41,788 nt of DNA from a virus. Position numbers and translations under genes: made by a program. Positions within the stretch are counted from its first letter, which is position 1; each line of letters starts with the position of its first letter. The DNA is taken from the IMG/VR virus record IMGVR_UViG_3300042261_000529, positions 1 to 41,788 of that record. One strand, 5' to 3'. Below, piece after piece: positions 1-6,236 of the stretch. The notes beneath the pieces are model-generated. The model made no database searches, had not been told where the DNA came from, and worked only from the letters and a program-made list of their open reading frames with translations.

Positions 1-635
1 TTATCGTGATCAAATCCTTTGTGCATTGATCCCTTACGCCCATAGAGGTTGTCCTTAATATCGTAAGGAGGATCGAGATACATAAAAGCACCTTTGTTTC
101 CATCCATCAGATAATCATAGGAGTAATTAGTTATACGCCAGTTTGCGATTAACGCAGAATACGCAGGCAGTTTTTCGATCCCCCGCAAACTGAAGTTGGA
201 GATGGAGGCTTGTTGAGAAAATGATGAACTTTCTGTGAGACCACTGAAAGAACACTTATTGACAATGTAGAAAGCCACAGCACGATCAATGCTAGGCAAA
301 CTTTGGTCATTAATTTGCTCCTTTGCTTTAAGGAAAAGTTCTCTTGCCAACTCTGGCGTATTATTTGCCGTCTTAAGATCTACCAGTTTATCCTTTAGAT
401 CATTTCCAAAGATCTGGAGTTGCTGCCAGAAATTTACAAGAGGTTCATACAAATCATTCACCCAAATATCTAGGCTAGGATACTTCTTGGTGATATGAAT
501 TGCAACACTTCCGCCACCAAGAAATGGTTCTCGGAACTCATCATAGTCACGAAGGTCTGGAAAGTAAGGTCCCATCTTTTCACAGGCACGAGACTTACCT
601 CCAGGATATCTAAGCGGGGTTTTCAGAGACTTCAT
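1..635 (-). CDS. dam: DNA adenine methylase (Dam family), 3' end beyond window
   Basis: The frame begins at an ATG at 635 and runs open off the left edge, giving 211 codons of an incomplete protein. It should transfer a methyl group from S-adenosylmethionine to N6 of adenine in a short DNA target. The sequence shows the D12-class order: LRYPGGKSR at residues 8-16, the SAM-binding FREPFLGGGSV at about 35-44, and the catalytic DPPY at 188-191. The start lies two bases after the stop of the 67-aa gene, so it is the distal part of the clamp-loader operon. Phage Dam enzymes often protect DNA from restriction or alter expression; that role is inferred. The family call is firm. The target site and whether the C-terminus is intact cannot be seen. 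Confidence 0.93.
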   Translation of the reverse strand, partial: MKSLKTPLRYPGGKSRACEKMGPYFPDLRDYDEFREPFLGGGSVAIHITKKYPSLDIWVNDLYEPLVNFWQQLQIFGNDLKDKLVDLKTANNTPELARELFLKAKEQINDQSLPSIDRAVAFYIVNKCSFSGLTESSSFSQQASISNFSLRGIEKLPAYSALIANWRITNYSYDYLMDGNKGAFMYLDPPYDIKDNLYGRKGSMHKGFDHD

Positions 636-637
636 AA

Positions 638-841
638 TCATTCATAATCAGGTTGATTGTACTTAAGGTACTCAAAAAAAGTTAGTTTCATTTCTTTCTG
701 CGTCATACCACAATGCTTTGCGGCAGCAGGAAGAGTCATTTTAGCACGAAAGAGACCTTCATTTGCCTCTTGTACGTTTTGAGGAGTAGTTTTTACAGGG
801 ACCTCATAAAGAGATGCTTTATTAATCTTGAGAAGACTCAT
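638..841 (-). CDS. Hypothetical 67-aa protein with a helix-turn-helix-like segment
   Basis: A small protein of unknown function. Residues about 36-60 (LPAAAKHCGMTQKEMKLTF) read like a short helix-turn-helix: a helix, a CGMTQ turn and a second helix. DNA binding is therefore possible but not shown. Its ATG overlaps the end of the membrane protein gene by four bases (ATGA), and dam follows after two bases, so it is co-translated with its neighbours. T4 has the small clamp-loader subunit gp62 next to gp44, but this protein is much too short and does not resemble it. I recall similar short proteins in cyanophage genomes without an assigned role. Confidence 0.7.
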   Translation of the reverse strand: MSLLKINKASLYEVPVKTTPQNVQEANEGLFRAKMTLPAAAKHCGMTQKEMKLTFFEYLKYNQPDYE

Positions 842-1044
842 TCAAATTCCCTCCTCAAAGGATGTCTAATATCTGACGGTGTAATATATTGTGGTTCGCA
901 AGTTACCTGAATAGCAGTATTTTTAGTTGCTTCTGCCATCTCACGATAACCGAGACCAACATAAATTTGACCACCGACTACGGCAACGGCACAAGCACCC
1001 CAAAAGATATAATACCATTTTGATTTTACTTGATGTCGAATCAT
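838..1044 (-). CDS. Small single-pass membrane protein, unknown function
   Basis: A 68-aa hypothetical protein. After a basic N-terminus (MIRHQVKSK) there is one hydrophobic stretch, about residues 11-31 (WYYIFWGACAVAVVGGQIYVG), long enough to cross a membrane, followed by a polar tail with a single Cys. The positive-inside rule suggests the N-terminus is cytoplasmic. The ATG overlaps the gp44 stop by four bases and its own end overlaps the next start by four bases, which supports a real, translated gene. No family assignment is possible from the sequence. Confidence 0.7.
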   Translation of the reverse strand: MIRHQVKSKWYYIFWGACAVAVVGGQIYVGLGYREMAEATKNTAIQVTCEPQYITPSDIRHPLRREFE

Positions 1045-1985
1045 TTGAATTCACACTCCACCATAATTTCTGTAAGGGCAGCAAGAAGATTTATTTCTTG
1101 GTCAGCCACGAACGCACATTGGTATTGGTACTTAGCAATAACAAGAACGGCAGCAGGGATAGTTGCGGGTGAAAGACAATCATAACAGGCGTCATAAACC
1201 CTGCGAAGTAGATGAGCAGCGTCGTTGTCCAAGTTGGCGACCACCCACTTTCGGACCTCAGTAAAGTTCTTATCTTTGAGAGATTTAACCAGTTCATTTA
1301 CGGATACATCAGAGAAAGAAGCAAGAATCCCAGAATCAATTTTTCCACTTACGGCGTATCGTTGGCACTCGTTGAGGACTCGTCGCCAGTCTGGGAAGTG
1401 CTTGTTGATAAGTTCTGCAAGTACTCTTTGATCGAATTCGATGCCTTCCGCATCCAAGATGTTTTGTAAACGCTTGAAGAAGGATCCTGCCAATGCGGTT
1501 TTCTCTTTCCCTTTAGTGCTGAACTCAACGACTGCACATCGGGAATGTAGAGGTTCGATGATTTTATTTTTGTAGTTGCAGGTGAAGATGAAGCGGCAGT
1601 TACCAGCAAACTCCTCAATAAACGCCCGTAGTAGGAGTTGTACGTCGTTTCCTGTGTTATCTGCCTCATCAATGATGACGACTTTGTGTTTAGCATCTGA
1701 CGAAAGCGAAACGGTCGAAGCGAAGTTTTTCGCATTGTTTCGGACAGTATCGAGGAATCTACCCTCGTCGGATCCATTGATGACATAAACATCTACTCCC
1801 AATTCATTGCAGAGTGCTTTTGCAACTGTGGTCTTACCAATACCAGGAGGACCAGCAAGAAGCATATTTGGAATTTCACCCTTATTTAGAAAATCACTAA
1901 AAGTTTTCTTAATACTCTCAGGGAGAATACAGTCTTCAATTGTTTTTGGGCGATATTTTTCTACCCAAATAAAATCACTATTCAT
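1041..1985 (-). CDS. 44: Clamp loader large subunit gp44 (AAA+ ATPase)
   Basis: This is the T4 gp44-type clamp loader ATPase, which opens gp45 rings and places them on primer-template DNA for the phage polymerase. Visible motifs are the N-terminal WVEKYRPKTIEDCILPE of clamp loaders, Walker A GPPGIGKTT (about residues 45-53), Walker B VVIIDEADN and the SRC arginine-finger motif (HSRCAVVEF). The protein is about 314 aa, close to T4 gp44 (319). I chose the ATG at 1985 rather than an in-frame GTG 15 bases upstream, because NSDFIWVEKYRP matches the family start and the ATG overlaps the preceding stop (TATGAATAG). No gene for the partner gp62 is recognisable in the window. Confidence 0.96.
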   Translation of the reverse strand: MNSDFIWVEKYRPKTIEDCILPESIKKTFSDFLNKGEIPNMLLAGPPGIGKTTVAKALCNELGVDVYVINGSDEGRFLDTVRNNAKNFASTVSLSSDAKHKVVIIDEADNTGNDVQLLLRAFIEEFAGNCRFIFTCNYKNKIIEPLHSRCAVVEFSTKGKEKTALAGSFFKRLQNILDAEGIEFDQRVLAELINKHFPDWRRVLNECQRYAVSGKIDSGILASFSDVSVNELVKSLKDKNFTEVRKWVVANLDNDAAHLLRRVYDACYDCLSPATIPAAVLVIAKYQYQCAFVADQEINLLAALTEIMVECEFK

Positions 1986-2649
1986 AATCAAAAAATTCAC
2001 ACAAAGTTTGTTGTTCTGGTTTCAAAAAGAAATCAGGAAATGTTTTAAAAATTATTGGATCATATTTACTATACACTAATAGATCATTAAAATCAATCTC
2101 TGATTTTTTTCTCACCCAACTATCCCTATCTATTACTGGATTTTTTCCGTGTATAAAGGACCCATCTTCTCTTAGAGAAATTAAATTTACTGGAGTTTCC
2201 CAAATAAGTTGTCGATATGGTGTAAGAAGAACATGATAAAAGTAATCGAATGTCTCTGGACCCCTTTGCCTTCTACCATTCTTTAAATGTGAAGCAGTTT
2301 TACCACCACTTTGAAAATTAAAATTAAATCGAGAACGATAGCATTCTACCCCCCTCTGATTCATTCCATAGTCGAGTTTTAACTGATAAACGACTTTTTT
2401 TACTTGCCCCCTTACCCAACCTTCATTCGGTTTTTCTATAAGAATATCTACCCCATCATCAACATATGGTTCTGCTATATTAATATTATTAGAAAGAAAA
2501 TATGCTTTTACTATATTTTCACAAGCAGTTCCCCCAAAGTTTGTAGATCCATCTTCTCTAGAAAGAGGTTTCATTTCCTCTTCTATCAAAGGTGGCATAC
2601 AGGGTTTTATTCTTTGAGGAGGTTTTGTTCCTTTATGTGATCTTTTCAT
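1978..2649 (-). CDS. Putative PD-(D/E)XK endonuclease (possible free-standing homing nuclease)
   Basis: A 223-aa protein between the two clamp genes. Residues about 38-90 show a PD-(D/E)XK pattern: Glu44 in GGTACENIV, the acidic strand VDDGVDILIE with Asp68, then GQVKK with Gln82-x-Lys84. Residues 131-152 (ETFDYFYHV then LIWETP) resemble the later strand and helix region of intron-type endonucleases such as the I-Ssp6803I group. That family includes homing and restriction enzymes. No methylase or specificity partner lies beside it. It overlaps the gp44 start by eight bases and follows the previous stop by three, so it is embedded in the replication operon. The nuclease assignment rests on motif reading, and substrate and mobility are inference. 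Confidence 0.6.
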   Translation of the reverse strand: MKRSHKGTKPPQRIKPCMPPLIEEEMKPLSREDGSTNFGGTACENIVKAYFLSNNINIAEPYVDDGVDILIEKPNEGWVRGQVKKVVYQLKLDYGMNQRGVECYRSRFNFNFQSGGKTASHLKNGRRQRGPETFDYFYHVLLTPYRQLIWETPVNLISLREDGSFIHGKNPVIDRDSWVRKKSEIDFNDLLVYSKYDPIIFKTFPDFFLKPEQQTLCEFFDYE

Positions 2650-2652
2650 AAT

Positions 2653-3165
2653 TTAGACCCATTCAGGTTTTCGTTGCGGCATACGAAGATAATTAGATGC
2701 AACCCAAGATTTGGATGCGATATAACGCTTGTAAGCCGTAAAAGTATCAATGCTTGTGTCAAATTTAAACTCATCTGGCATAGCACGGGCAAATGGAGTT
2801 ACTTCTGTAATCTTTCCCTTTGGGAAGATATAATATGCATGTACAAGAGTATTATAACACGAATGGAACTTACCATACCGCAAATGATACTCATCACATA
2901 AGTTCATTCCCCACTTAATTAACCAATAGGCATTGTGGATACTATCCATTGCCCATTTGGTACAGGGATGATTACGAAACGCACCCTTTTCAGTTCTGTA
3001 GGGAGTGTTATCAGTCTTGTACAGAGGACCATAGTTATGACCCCATTTTTCAGATGCCACAATGGAAAGCATTTGGCAGCATTCCAGAGGCATCTTGACA
3101 ATATGTTTGTCGGGAAGACAGATAGCACTTTCAGCGGGCCAAGGAGAAGTTACGAAGATATTCAT
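2653..3165 (-). CDS. Conserved phage-type hypothetical protein (DKH motif family)
   Basis: A 170-aa protein. I use the ATG at 3165, which shares one base with the preceding stop (TGATG) and gives MNIFVTSPWP, instead of the in-frame start three codons upstream. Noticeable elements are LPDKHIVKMPLECCQML (residues 17-33), NHPCTKWAMDSIHNAYWL (65-82) and EYHLRYGKFH (92-101), rich in His, Trp and Tyr. I recognise this as a type of protein common in marine phages that starts MNIF and carries a DKHVVKM-like motif, but I know of no established function. The conserved His and Asp could form an active or metal site, which is speculation. It sits with replication genes. Confidence 0.7.
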   Translation of the reverse strand: MNIFVTSPWPAESAICLPDKHIVKMPLECCQMLSIVASEKWGHNYGPLYKTDNTPYRTEKGAFRNHPCTKWAMDSIHNAYWLIKWGMNLCDEYHLRYGKFHSCYNTLVHAYYIFPKGKITEVTPFARAMPDEFKFDTSIDTFTAYKRYIASKSWVASNYLRMPQRKPEWV

Positions 3166-3611
3166 CAGAAGCAATATTTTTTCACGTAGTTAATTACTTT
3201 TTGAGGTTTATTCTCCAAGTAATACGCTTCGTGTTCTCTGTCACGAGATCCGATGCCAAAAATTGATGCAGACTGTTCAATCTCATCTAATTTATCTGAA
3301 GATAAGGGCATTGATTTCTTAGAAATTCCAAGTGTAGGAGGAAAAAAGGCACTTAGAAATCCACCTTTACAAATTTGTGCGGCATGAACTGACTCGTGAT
3401 AAACAGTTTCATTCACATAATGTTTTAAAGACCAACCCCCTCGTTTAATATTTGATGTACAAATAACGAACTGCTTGGAGTTTTTTACATAACCAAATAC
3501 ATTTGGTTCATTTCTACACAATTGAGTATTTTCTTGAAACTTAAATTGTGCAGAAATGAGATCATTAACCAATTGTTGTCCTTGCGGACTCAAGTAAAGG
3601 AGGAATTCCAT
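3165..3611 (-). CDS. Small putative zinc metalloprotease-like protein (HExxH)
   Basis: A 148-aa protein with YHESVHAAQ (HExxH at residues 72-76), the zinc-binding and catalytic motif of zincin peptidases, and a downstream DREHEAYYLE (about 124-133) that could supply a third ligand. There is no signal peptide or transmembrane segment. Zincins of this short kind are often phage proteins without a known substrate, so the peptidase activity is inferred from the motif alone. Its start shares one base with the gp45 stop (TAATG), and the next gene starts inside its stop (TGATG), which points to translational coupling with the sliding clamp. Confidence 0.65.
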   Translation of the reverse strand: MEFLLYLSPQGQQLVNDLISAQFKFQENTQLCRNEPNVFGYVKNSKQFVICTSNIKRGGWSLKHYVNETVYHESVHAAQICKGGFLSAFFPPTLGISKKSMPLSSDKLDEIEQSASIFGIGSRDREHEAYYLENKPQKVINYVKKYCF

Positions 3612-4291
3612 TATGCAAAGGTAGAATCAGGTTCCAGAGCAATATAATAGCAGAGATTGTACTTGGTATTCGTGAACTGTGACAGAAGTTTTTGTGACAC
3701 AACCACGTCGTAAGCGCCAGGGATGATCTTGATGTTTTCCACCTTAAAGTTAAAGGTGAATTCCTTATCAGTCTCACCAACCACAATGGCATATTCGTTT
3801 GAGGTGTCATTCTTCTTGTCACGAACAACCAGTTTCACAACACCTGCTTCACCGATAGCAGAAAGATCGGGGAGTTGATAAACTGCCGCTGCCTTCACCA
3901 GTTTTTCTAGAGAAGTGCTATCCAGTTGAAAGCAAACATCTTGTGAGGGGAGATTAATCTCTTTCTCGGGTGGGGAAATAATCACATTCGGGTCGGCAAA
4001 AAAATACTTCACACGACGCTTGCCTTCCTTGATGCTTAAATACGACTCCTCAACAAAATCAAGATCAGGGTCTTGGTGAAGACTCAGACCATTCAGAAAT
4101 TGGTTGAGGTCATAAATCGCAAAGTCACGGGGAAAATGTTCAGTAATTTCTGCTTCGGCAAGAATGTTTTTGGCAACAGAAATAGTACGAAGACGATTGC
4201 CCTTCTTGACAAGAATCGAGTTGTTGATTCCAGCAAAGTTTTTGAGAAGGGCAAGAGTGTTGTCAGAAAGTTTCATAAGTTTAGTTGCCAT
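3611..4291 (-). CDS. 45: Sliding clamp gp45
   Basis: A 226-aa T4 gp45-type processivity clamp. The trimeric ring tethers the phage DNA polymerase and, in T4, also acts as the mobile enhancer of late transcription together with gp55 and gp33. The start MATKLMKLSDNTLALLKNFA and the segments KYFFADPNVI and VYQLPDLSAIG are typical of cyanophage gp45, and the length agrees with T4 (228). It begins two bases after the DUF3310 gene and heads a run of coupled genes leading to gp44. The presence of gp45 and gp55 here fits the TATAAATA-like late promoters found further right. Confidence 0.95.
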   Translation of the reverse strand: MATKLMKLSDNTLALLKNFAGINNSILVKKGNRLRTISVAKNILAEAEITEHFPRDFAIYDLNQFLNGLSLHQDPDLDFVEESYLSIKEGKRRVKYFFADPNVIISPPEKEINLPSQDVCFQLDSTSLEKLVKAAAVYQLPDLSAIGEAGVVKLVVRDKKNDTSNEYAIVVGETDKEFTFNFKVENIKIIPGAYDVVVSQKLLSQFTNTKYNLCYYIALEPDSTFA

Positions 4292-4293
4292 AA

Positions 4294-4764
4294 TCAGCGG
4301 AATTCAGTAAGACCATTATTTTGACGCGAATAGTGTCCGTCGAAGTGAAGCAGAAGCATAGCATAGTGAATGACTTTGAGGAGGTCACGCTTATTGCGTC
4401 CATCTTTATCACCATAGCGGCTACCATACTTGAGGATGTTTGCCTGACAGAAATGTGCTGCCAAGTCTTTTGCTGCCATCAGGTCAATGGTTTGAGTGCC
4501 TTTATACTCTTGATTGTGACCACAGTAGTGACTACCATAAGTGCTAGTCACATAGTCCTGAACATCTTTCAGGATTTTATCTTCGTTATATTTCCAGAGG
4601 TGATTAGTAGATTCGTTCATAACAGGGGTTTTAGTCAAATTAAGTGTTCCAGATCCACCATCAGTTAAGGTGAATTGATTCACGTAGTTTTGTTCGTCTT
4701 CAGGTCCGTACATAGTATCGTAAAGTAAACTCCAAGAATTAACCATAATAAAGGGAAGGCACAT
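4294..4764 (-). CDS. DUF3310-type protein (SaV-like)
   Basis: A 156-aa protein. The start is the ATG at 4764, preceded by an unusually strong Shine-Dalgarno (GGGGGAGGT with four A before the ATG); an in-frame TTG five codons upstream is rejected. The C-terminal half carries the DUF3310 pattern: IDLMAAKDLAAHFCQANILKYGSRYG (residues about 93-118) followed by a lysine-rich turn, then DLLKVIHYAMLLL (128-139). DUF3310 is widespread in phages. Proposals include links to nucleotide metabolism (the T7 gp1.7-related group), but the role is not settled. The N-terminal 60 residues are not recognised. It lies between cobS and gp45. Confidence 0.8.
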   Translation of the reverse strand: MCLPFIMVNSWSLLYDTMYGPEDEQNYVNQFTLTDGGSGTLNLTKTPVMNESTNHLWKYNEDKILKDVQDYVTSTYGSHYCGHNQEYKGTQTIDLMAAKDLAAHFCQANILKYGSRYGDKDGRNKRDLLKVIHYAMLLLHFDGHYSRQNNGLTEFR

Positions 4765-4784
4765 TTTTACCTCCCCCAATTATA

Positions 4785-5918
4785 TCAGAAAGGAGCAGGT
4801 TGGTCAACATATTCTACAGTCAGTTCAGGACCAACAGTAGGAAGTTGGAAATCAACATCCACCTTATCATAGAGTTCCAAGAAAGATTGCTTAGTCTCAT
4901 CATCAAAGCGGTTCACACACACTTGGATTGCCTTTGCCTTATCTTGGAAGATGCTGTAGGCACGGATGATGTGAACCAGACGGCGGGTGCTGATGATTTC
5001 CTCAATACCACCATCATAGAAGGTCTTGCGGATGATGTCTGCCCAGTCCACAAGGCGCTTACAGAAGTCACGGTCTTCTACACCCAAGTCCAGAGCGATG
5101 CCTTCGAGAATACGCTGCTCAACAGCAGGAGCAGGATAGGACTGCTCAAAGGTCACAGGAAACCGCTCAAGGAATGCTTCATTGAGAACATTGGTGCCGA
5201 TGAAGCGACCATCATCAGAACCCTTACCTTTGGTGTTGGCAGTGGCAAACACATTAAAACCAGCGGCAGGTTTCACAAAGCGACCAATCTTTTTCAGGAA
5301 GACACCCTTACCTTCCAACACGGATTGGAGACACAGAATCTTGTTAGAAGCAAGGTCAATCTCATCCAGCAGAAGGATTGCACCACGCTCCAGTGCCTCA
5401 ATCACGGGACCATTGTGCCACACAGTCTCACCATTCACCAGACGGAAACCGCCAATCAAATCATCCTCGTCAGTCTCGATGGTGATATTGACACGAATCA
5501 GTTCGCGCTTAAGTTGAGCACACGCTTGCTCCACAGAGAACGTTTTACCGTTACCCGACAGACCCGTAATGAACGTAGGATAAAAGATACGGGACTGAAT
5601 AATTTTCTTAATATCGTTAAAGTTACCAAACTTGACGAAGGTATCATCTTTATCAGGAATGAGGTTTTGTTCCACAGCAGGAAGGGCAGCAGGTGCTTGA
5701 TATGCCTGCTCCATTTTACCAACAACACTAGGAGTCACTTCCAGGTTCCAACGACCACGACCAGTCTTGTAATCTTCCAGGCGGCGGGTCACGGTCTGAT
5801 AGTTCAGACCACGAGAAGCACAAAAACCACGAAGGTCACCAGTGGTAATTTCAGAACCATACAGTTCTTTAAGGGACTCAATCAGTTGGGCGTCGTTCAC
5901 AGCAGACTTGCGAGGCAT
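4785..5918 (-). CDS. cobS: MoxR/CobS-type AAA+ ATPase (cyanophage cobS)
   Basis: A 377-aa AAA+ protein of the kind annotated in cyanomyoviruses as the cobaltochelatase subunit CobS. Visible are Walker A GLSGNGKT (119-126), Walker B ILLLDEID (181-188), the sensor-1 stretch FATANT (224-229) and an arginine-finger candidate FLERF (249-253). Residues 1-60 form an extra N-terminal helical domain (TTGDLRGFCASRGLNYQTV) resembling a helix-turn-helix. MoxR/CobS ATPases work with VWA-domain partners to remodel or metallate targets, and the VWA protein at 6235-8391 lies just upstream. Cobalt insertion is a name-based inference, as no CobN is visible here. A TATAAT box about 33 bases ahead of the start may drive it. 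Confidence 0.9.
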   Translation of the reverse strand: MPRKSAVNDAQLIESLKELYGSEITTGDLRGFCASRGLNYQTVTRRLEDYKTGRGRWNLEVTPSVVGKMEQAYQAPAALPAVEQNLIPDKDDTFVKFGNFNDIKKIIQSRIFYPTFITGLSGNGKTFSVEQACAQLKRELIRVNITIETDEDDLIGGFRLVNGETVWHNGPVIEALERGAILLLDEIDLASNKILCLQSVLEGKGVFLKKIGRFVKPAAGFNVFATANTKGKGSDDGRFIGTNVLNEAFLERFPVTFEQSYPAPAVEQRILEGIALDLGVEDRDFCKRLVDWADIIRKTFYDGGIEEIISTRRLVHIIRAYSIFQDKAKAIQVCVNRFDDETKQSFLELYDKVDVDFQLPTVGPELTVEYVDQPAPF

Positions 5919-5950
5919 AATGTAGTTAGGTGTGTTTGTTAACTGAGGTT

Positions 5951-5956
5951 ATTATA
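5951..5956 (-). promoter_or_regulatory. Sigma70-like -10 box ahead of cobS
   Basis: TATAAT reads on the minus strand just after the terminator of the preceding small gene and 33 bases before the cobS ATG. No good -35 hexamer is seen at the usual distance (CTCAAC is nearest), so it would be a weak or activator-dependent early/middle promoter. Its place between a terminator and the next gene is the main support. Confidence 0.4.
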
Positions 5957-5960
5957 CAAG

Positions 5961-5987
5961 AAAAAAGGGGGTGGTTGAGTGCCCCCT
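5961..5987 (-). terminator. Rho-independent terminator after the DGDG protein gene
   Basis: On the minus strand AGGGGG, a 10-base loop, then CCCCC followed by TTTTTT. The stem is short but all G-C and has a clean U-tract. It lies 26 bases after the stop of the 63-aa gene and before cobS, so it would end that transcript. Confidence 0.75.
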
Positions 5988-6012
5988 GTGACAGTTTGGA
6001 AAGTGGACCTTA

Positions 6013-6204
6013 TCAGTCCATTGTGAATCCTTTTTTCTTTTTGCTTGTAGTCGTAGGTGCAGGTCTTTCGAATGGAGTTCCATCCTGAACTAATCCATCT
6101 CCATCACGATCACTAGCATTTTCATTATATCCAACAGGAGTTGGATCTGAAGCTGGTGCTACAGGTTCCTGAACATCTCCTAAAAGACTGAGAAACTTGG
6201 ACAT
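6013..6204 (-). CDS. Small acidic protein with DxDxDG calcium-loop motif
   Basis: A 63-aa protein. After MSKFLSLLGDV and a Pro/Val/Ala-rich stretch comes NASDRDGDGLVQDGTPFERP (about residues 29-48), whose DRDGDGLVQD resembles EF-hand or dockerin calcium-binding loops (D-x-D-x-D-G). The tail is lysine-rich (KKKKG). The function is unknown; similar DGDG-containing small proteins occur in other cyanophages as far as I recall. It is flanked by a late-promoter-like GATAAATA upstream and an intrinsic terminator downstream, so it appears to be expressed on its own, between two genes (VWA protein and cobS) that probably function together. That suggests a virion or late function, which is inference. 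Confidence 0.7.
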   Translation of the reverse strand: MSKFLSLLGDVQEPVAPASDPTPVGYNENASDRDGDGLVQDGTPFERPAPTTTSKKKKGFTMD

Positions 6205-6228
6205 TTTTTGAGAAGCGTTATCTGAAAT

Positions 6229-6236
6229 TATTTATC
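6229..6236 (-). promoter_or_regulatory. Late-promoter-like GATAAATA ahead of the DGDG gene
   Basis: GATAAATA on the minus strand differs from the T4 late consensus TATAAATA only in the first base. It overlaps the TGA stop of the VWA gene (CTGATAAATA) and lies 25 bases ahead of the 63-aa start, the same arrangement as late motifs in the head and tail region. Confidence 0.5.

Noticed and set aside
1986-2000. GTG start for gp44 five codons upstream
   Set aside because: The family N-terminus fits the ATG at 1985, and the GTG would increase overlap with the nuclease gene without a ribosome site.
3165-3174. Start three codons upstream for the DKH protein (MLLMNIF)
   Set aside because: The ATG at 3165 gives the expected MNIF start and a classic one-base TGATG overlap with the preceding gene.
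4800-5942. A long plus-strand open frame of 380 codons opposite cobS
   Set aside because: It lies entirely antisense to a well-conserved AAA+ gene, its translation shows no domain or plausible composition, and no promoter or ribosome site precedes it. It is a codon-bias shadow.
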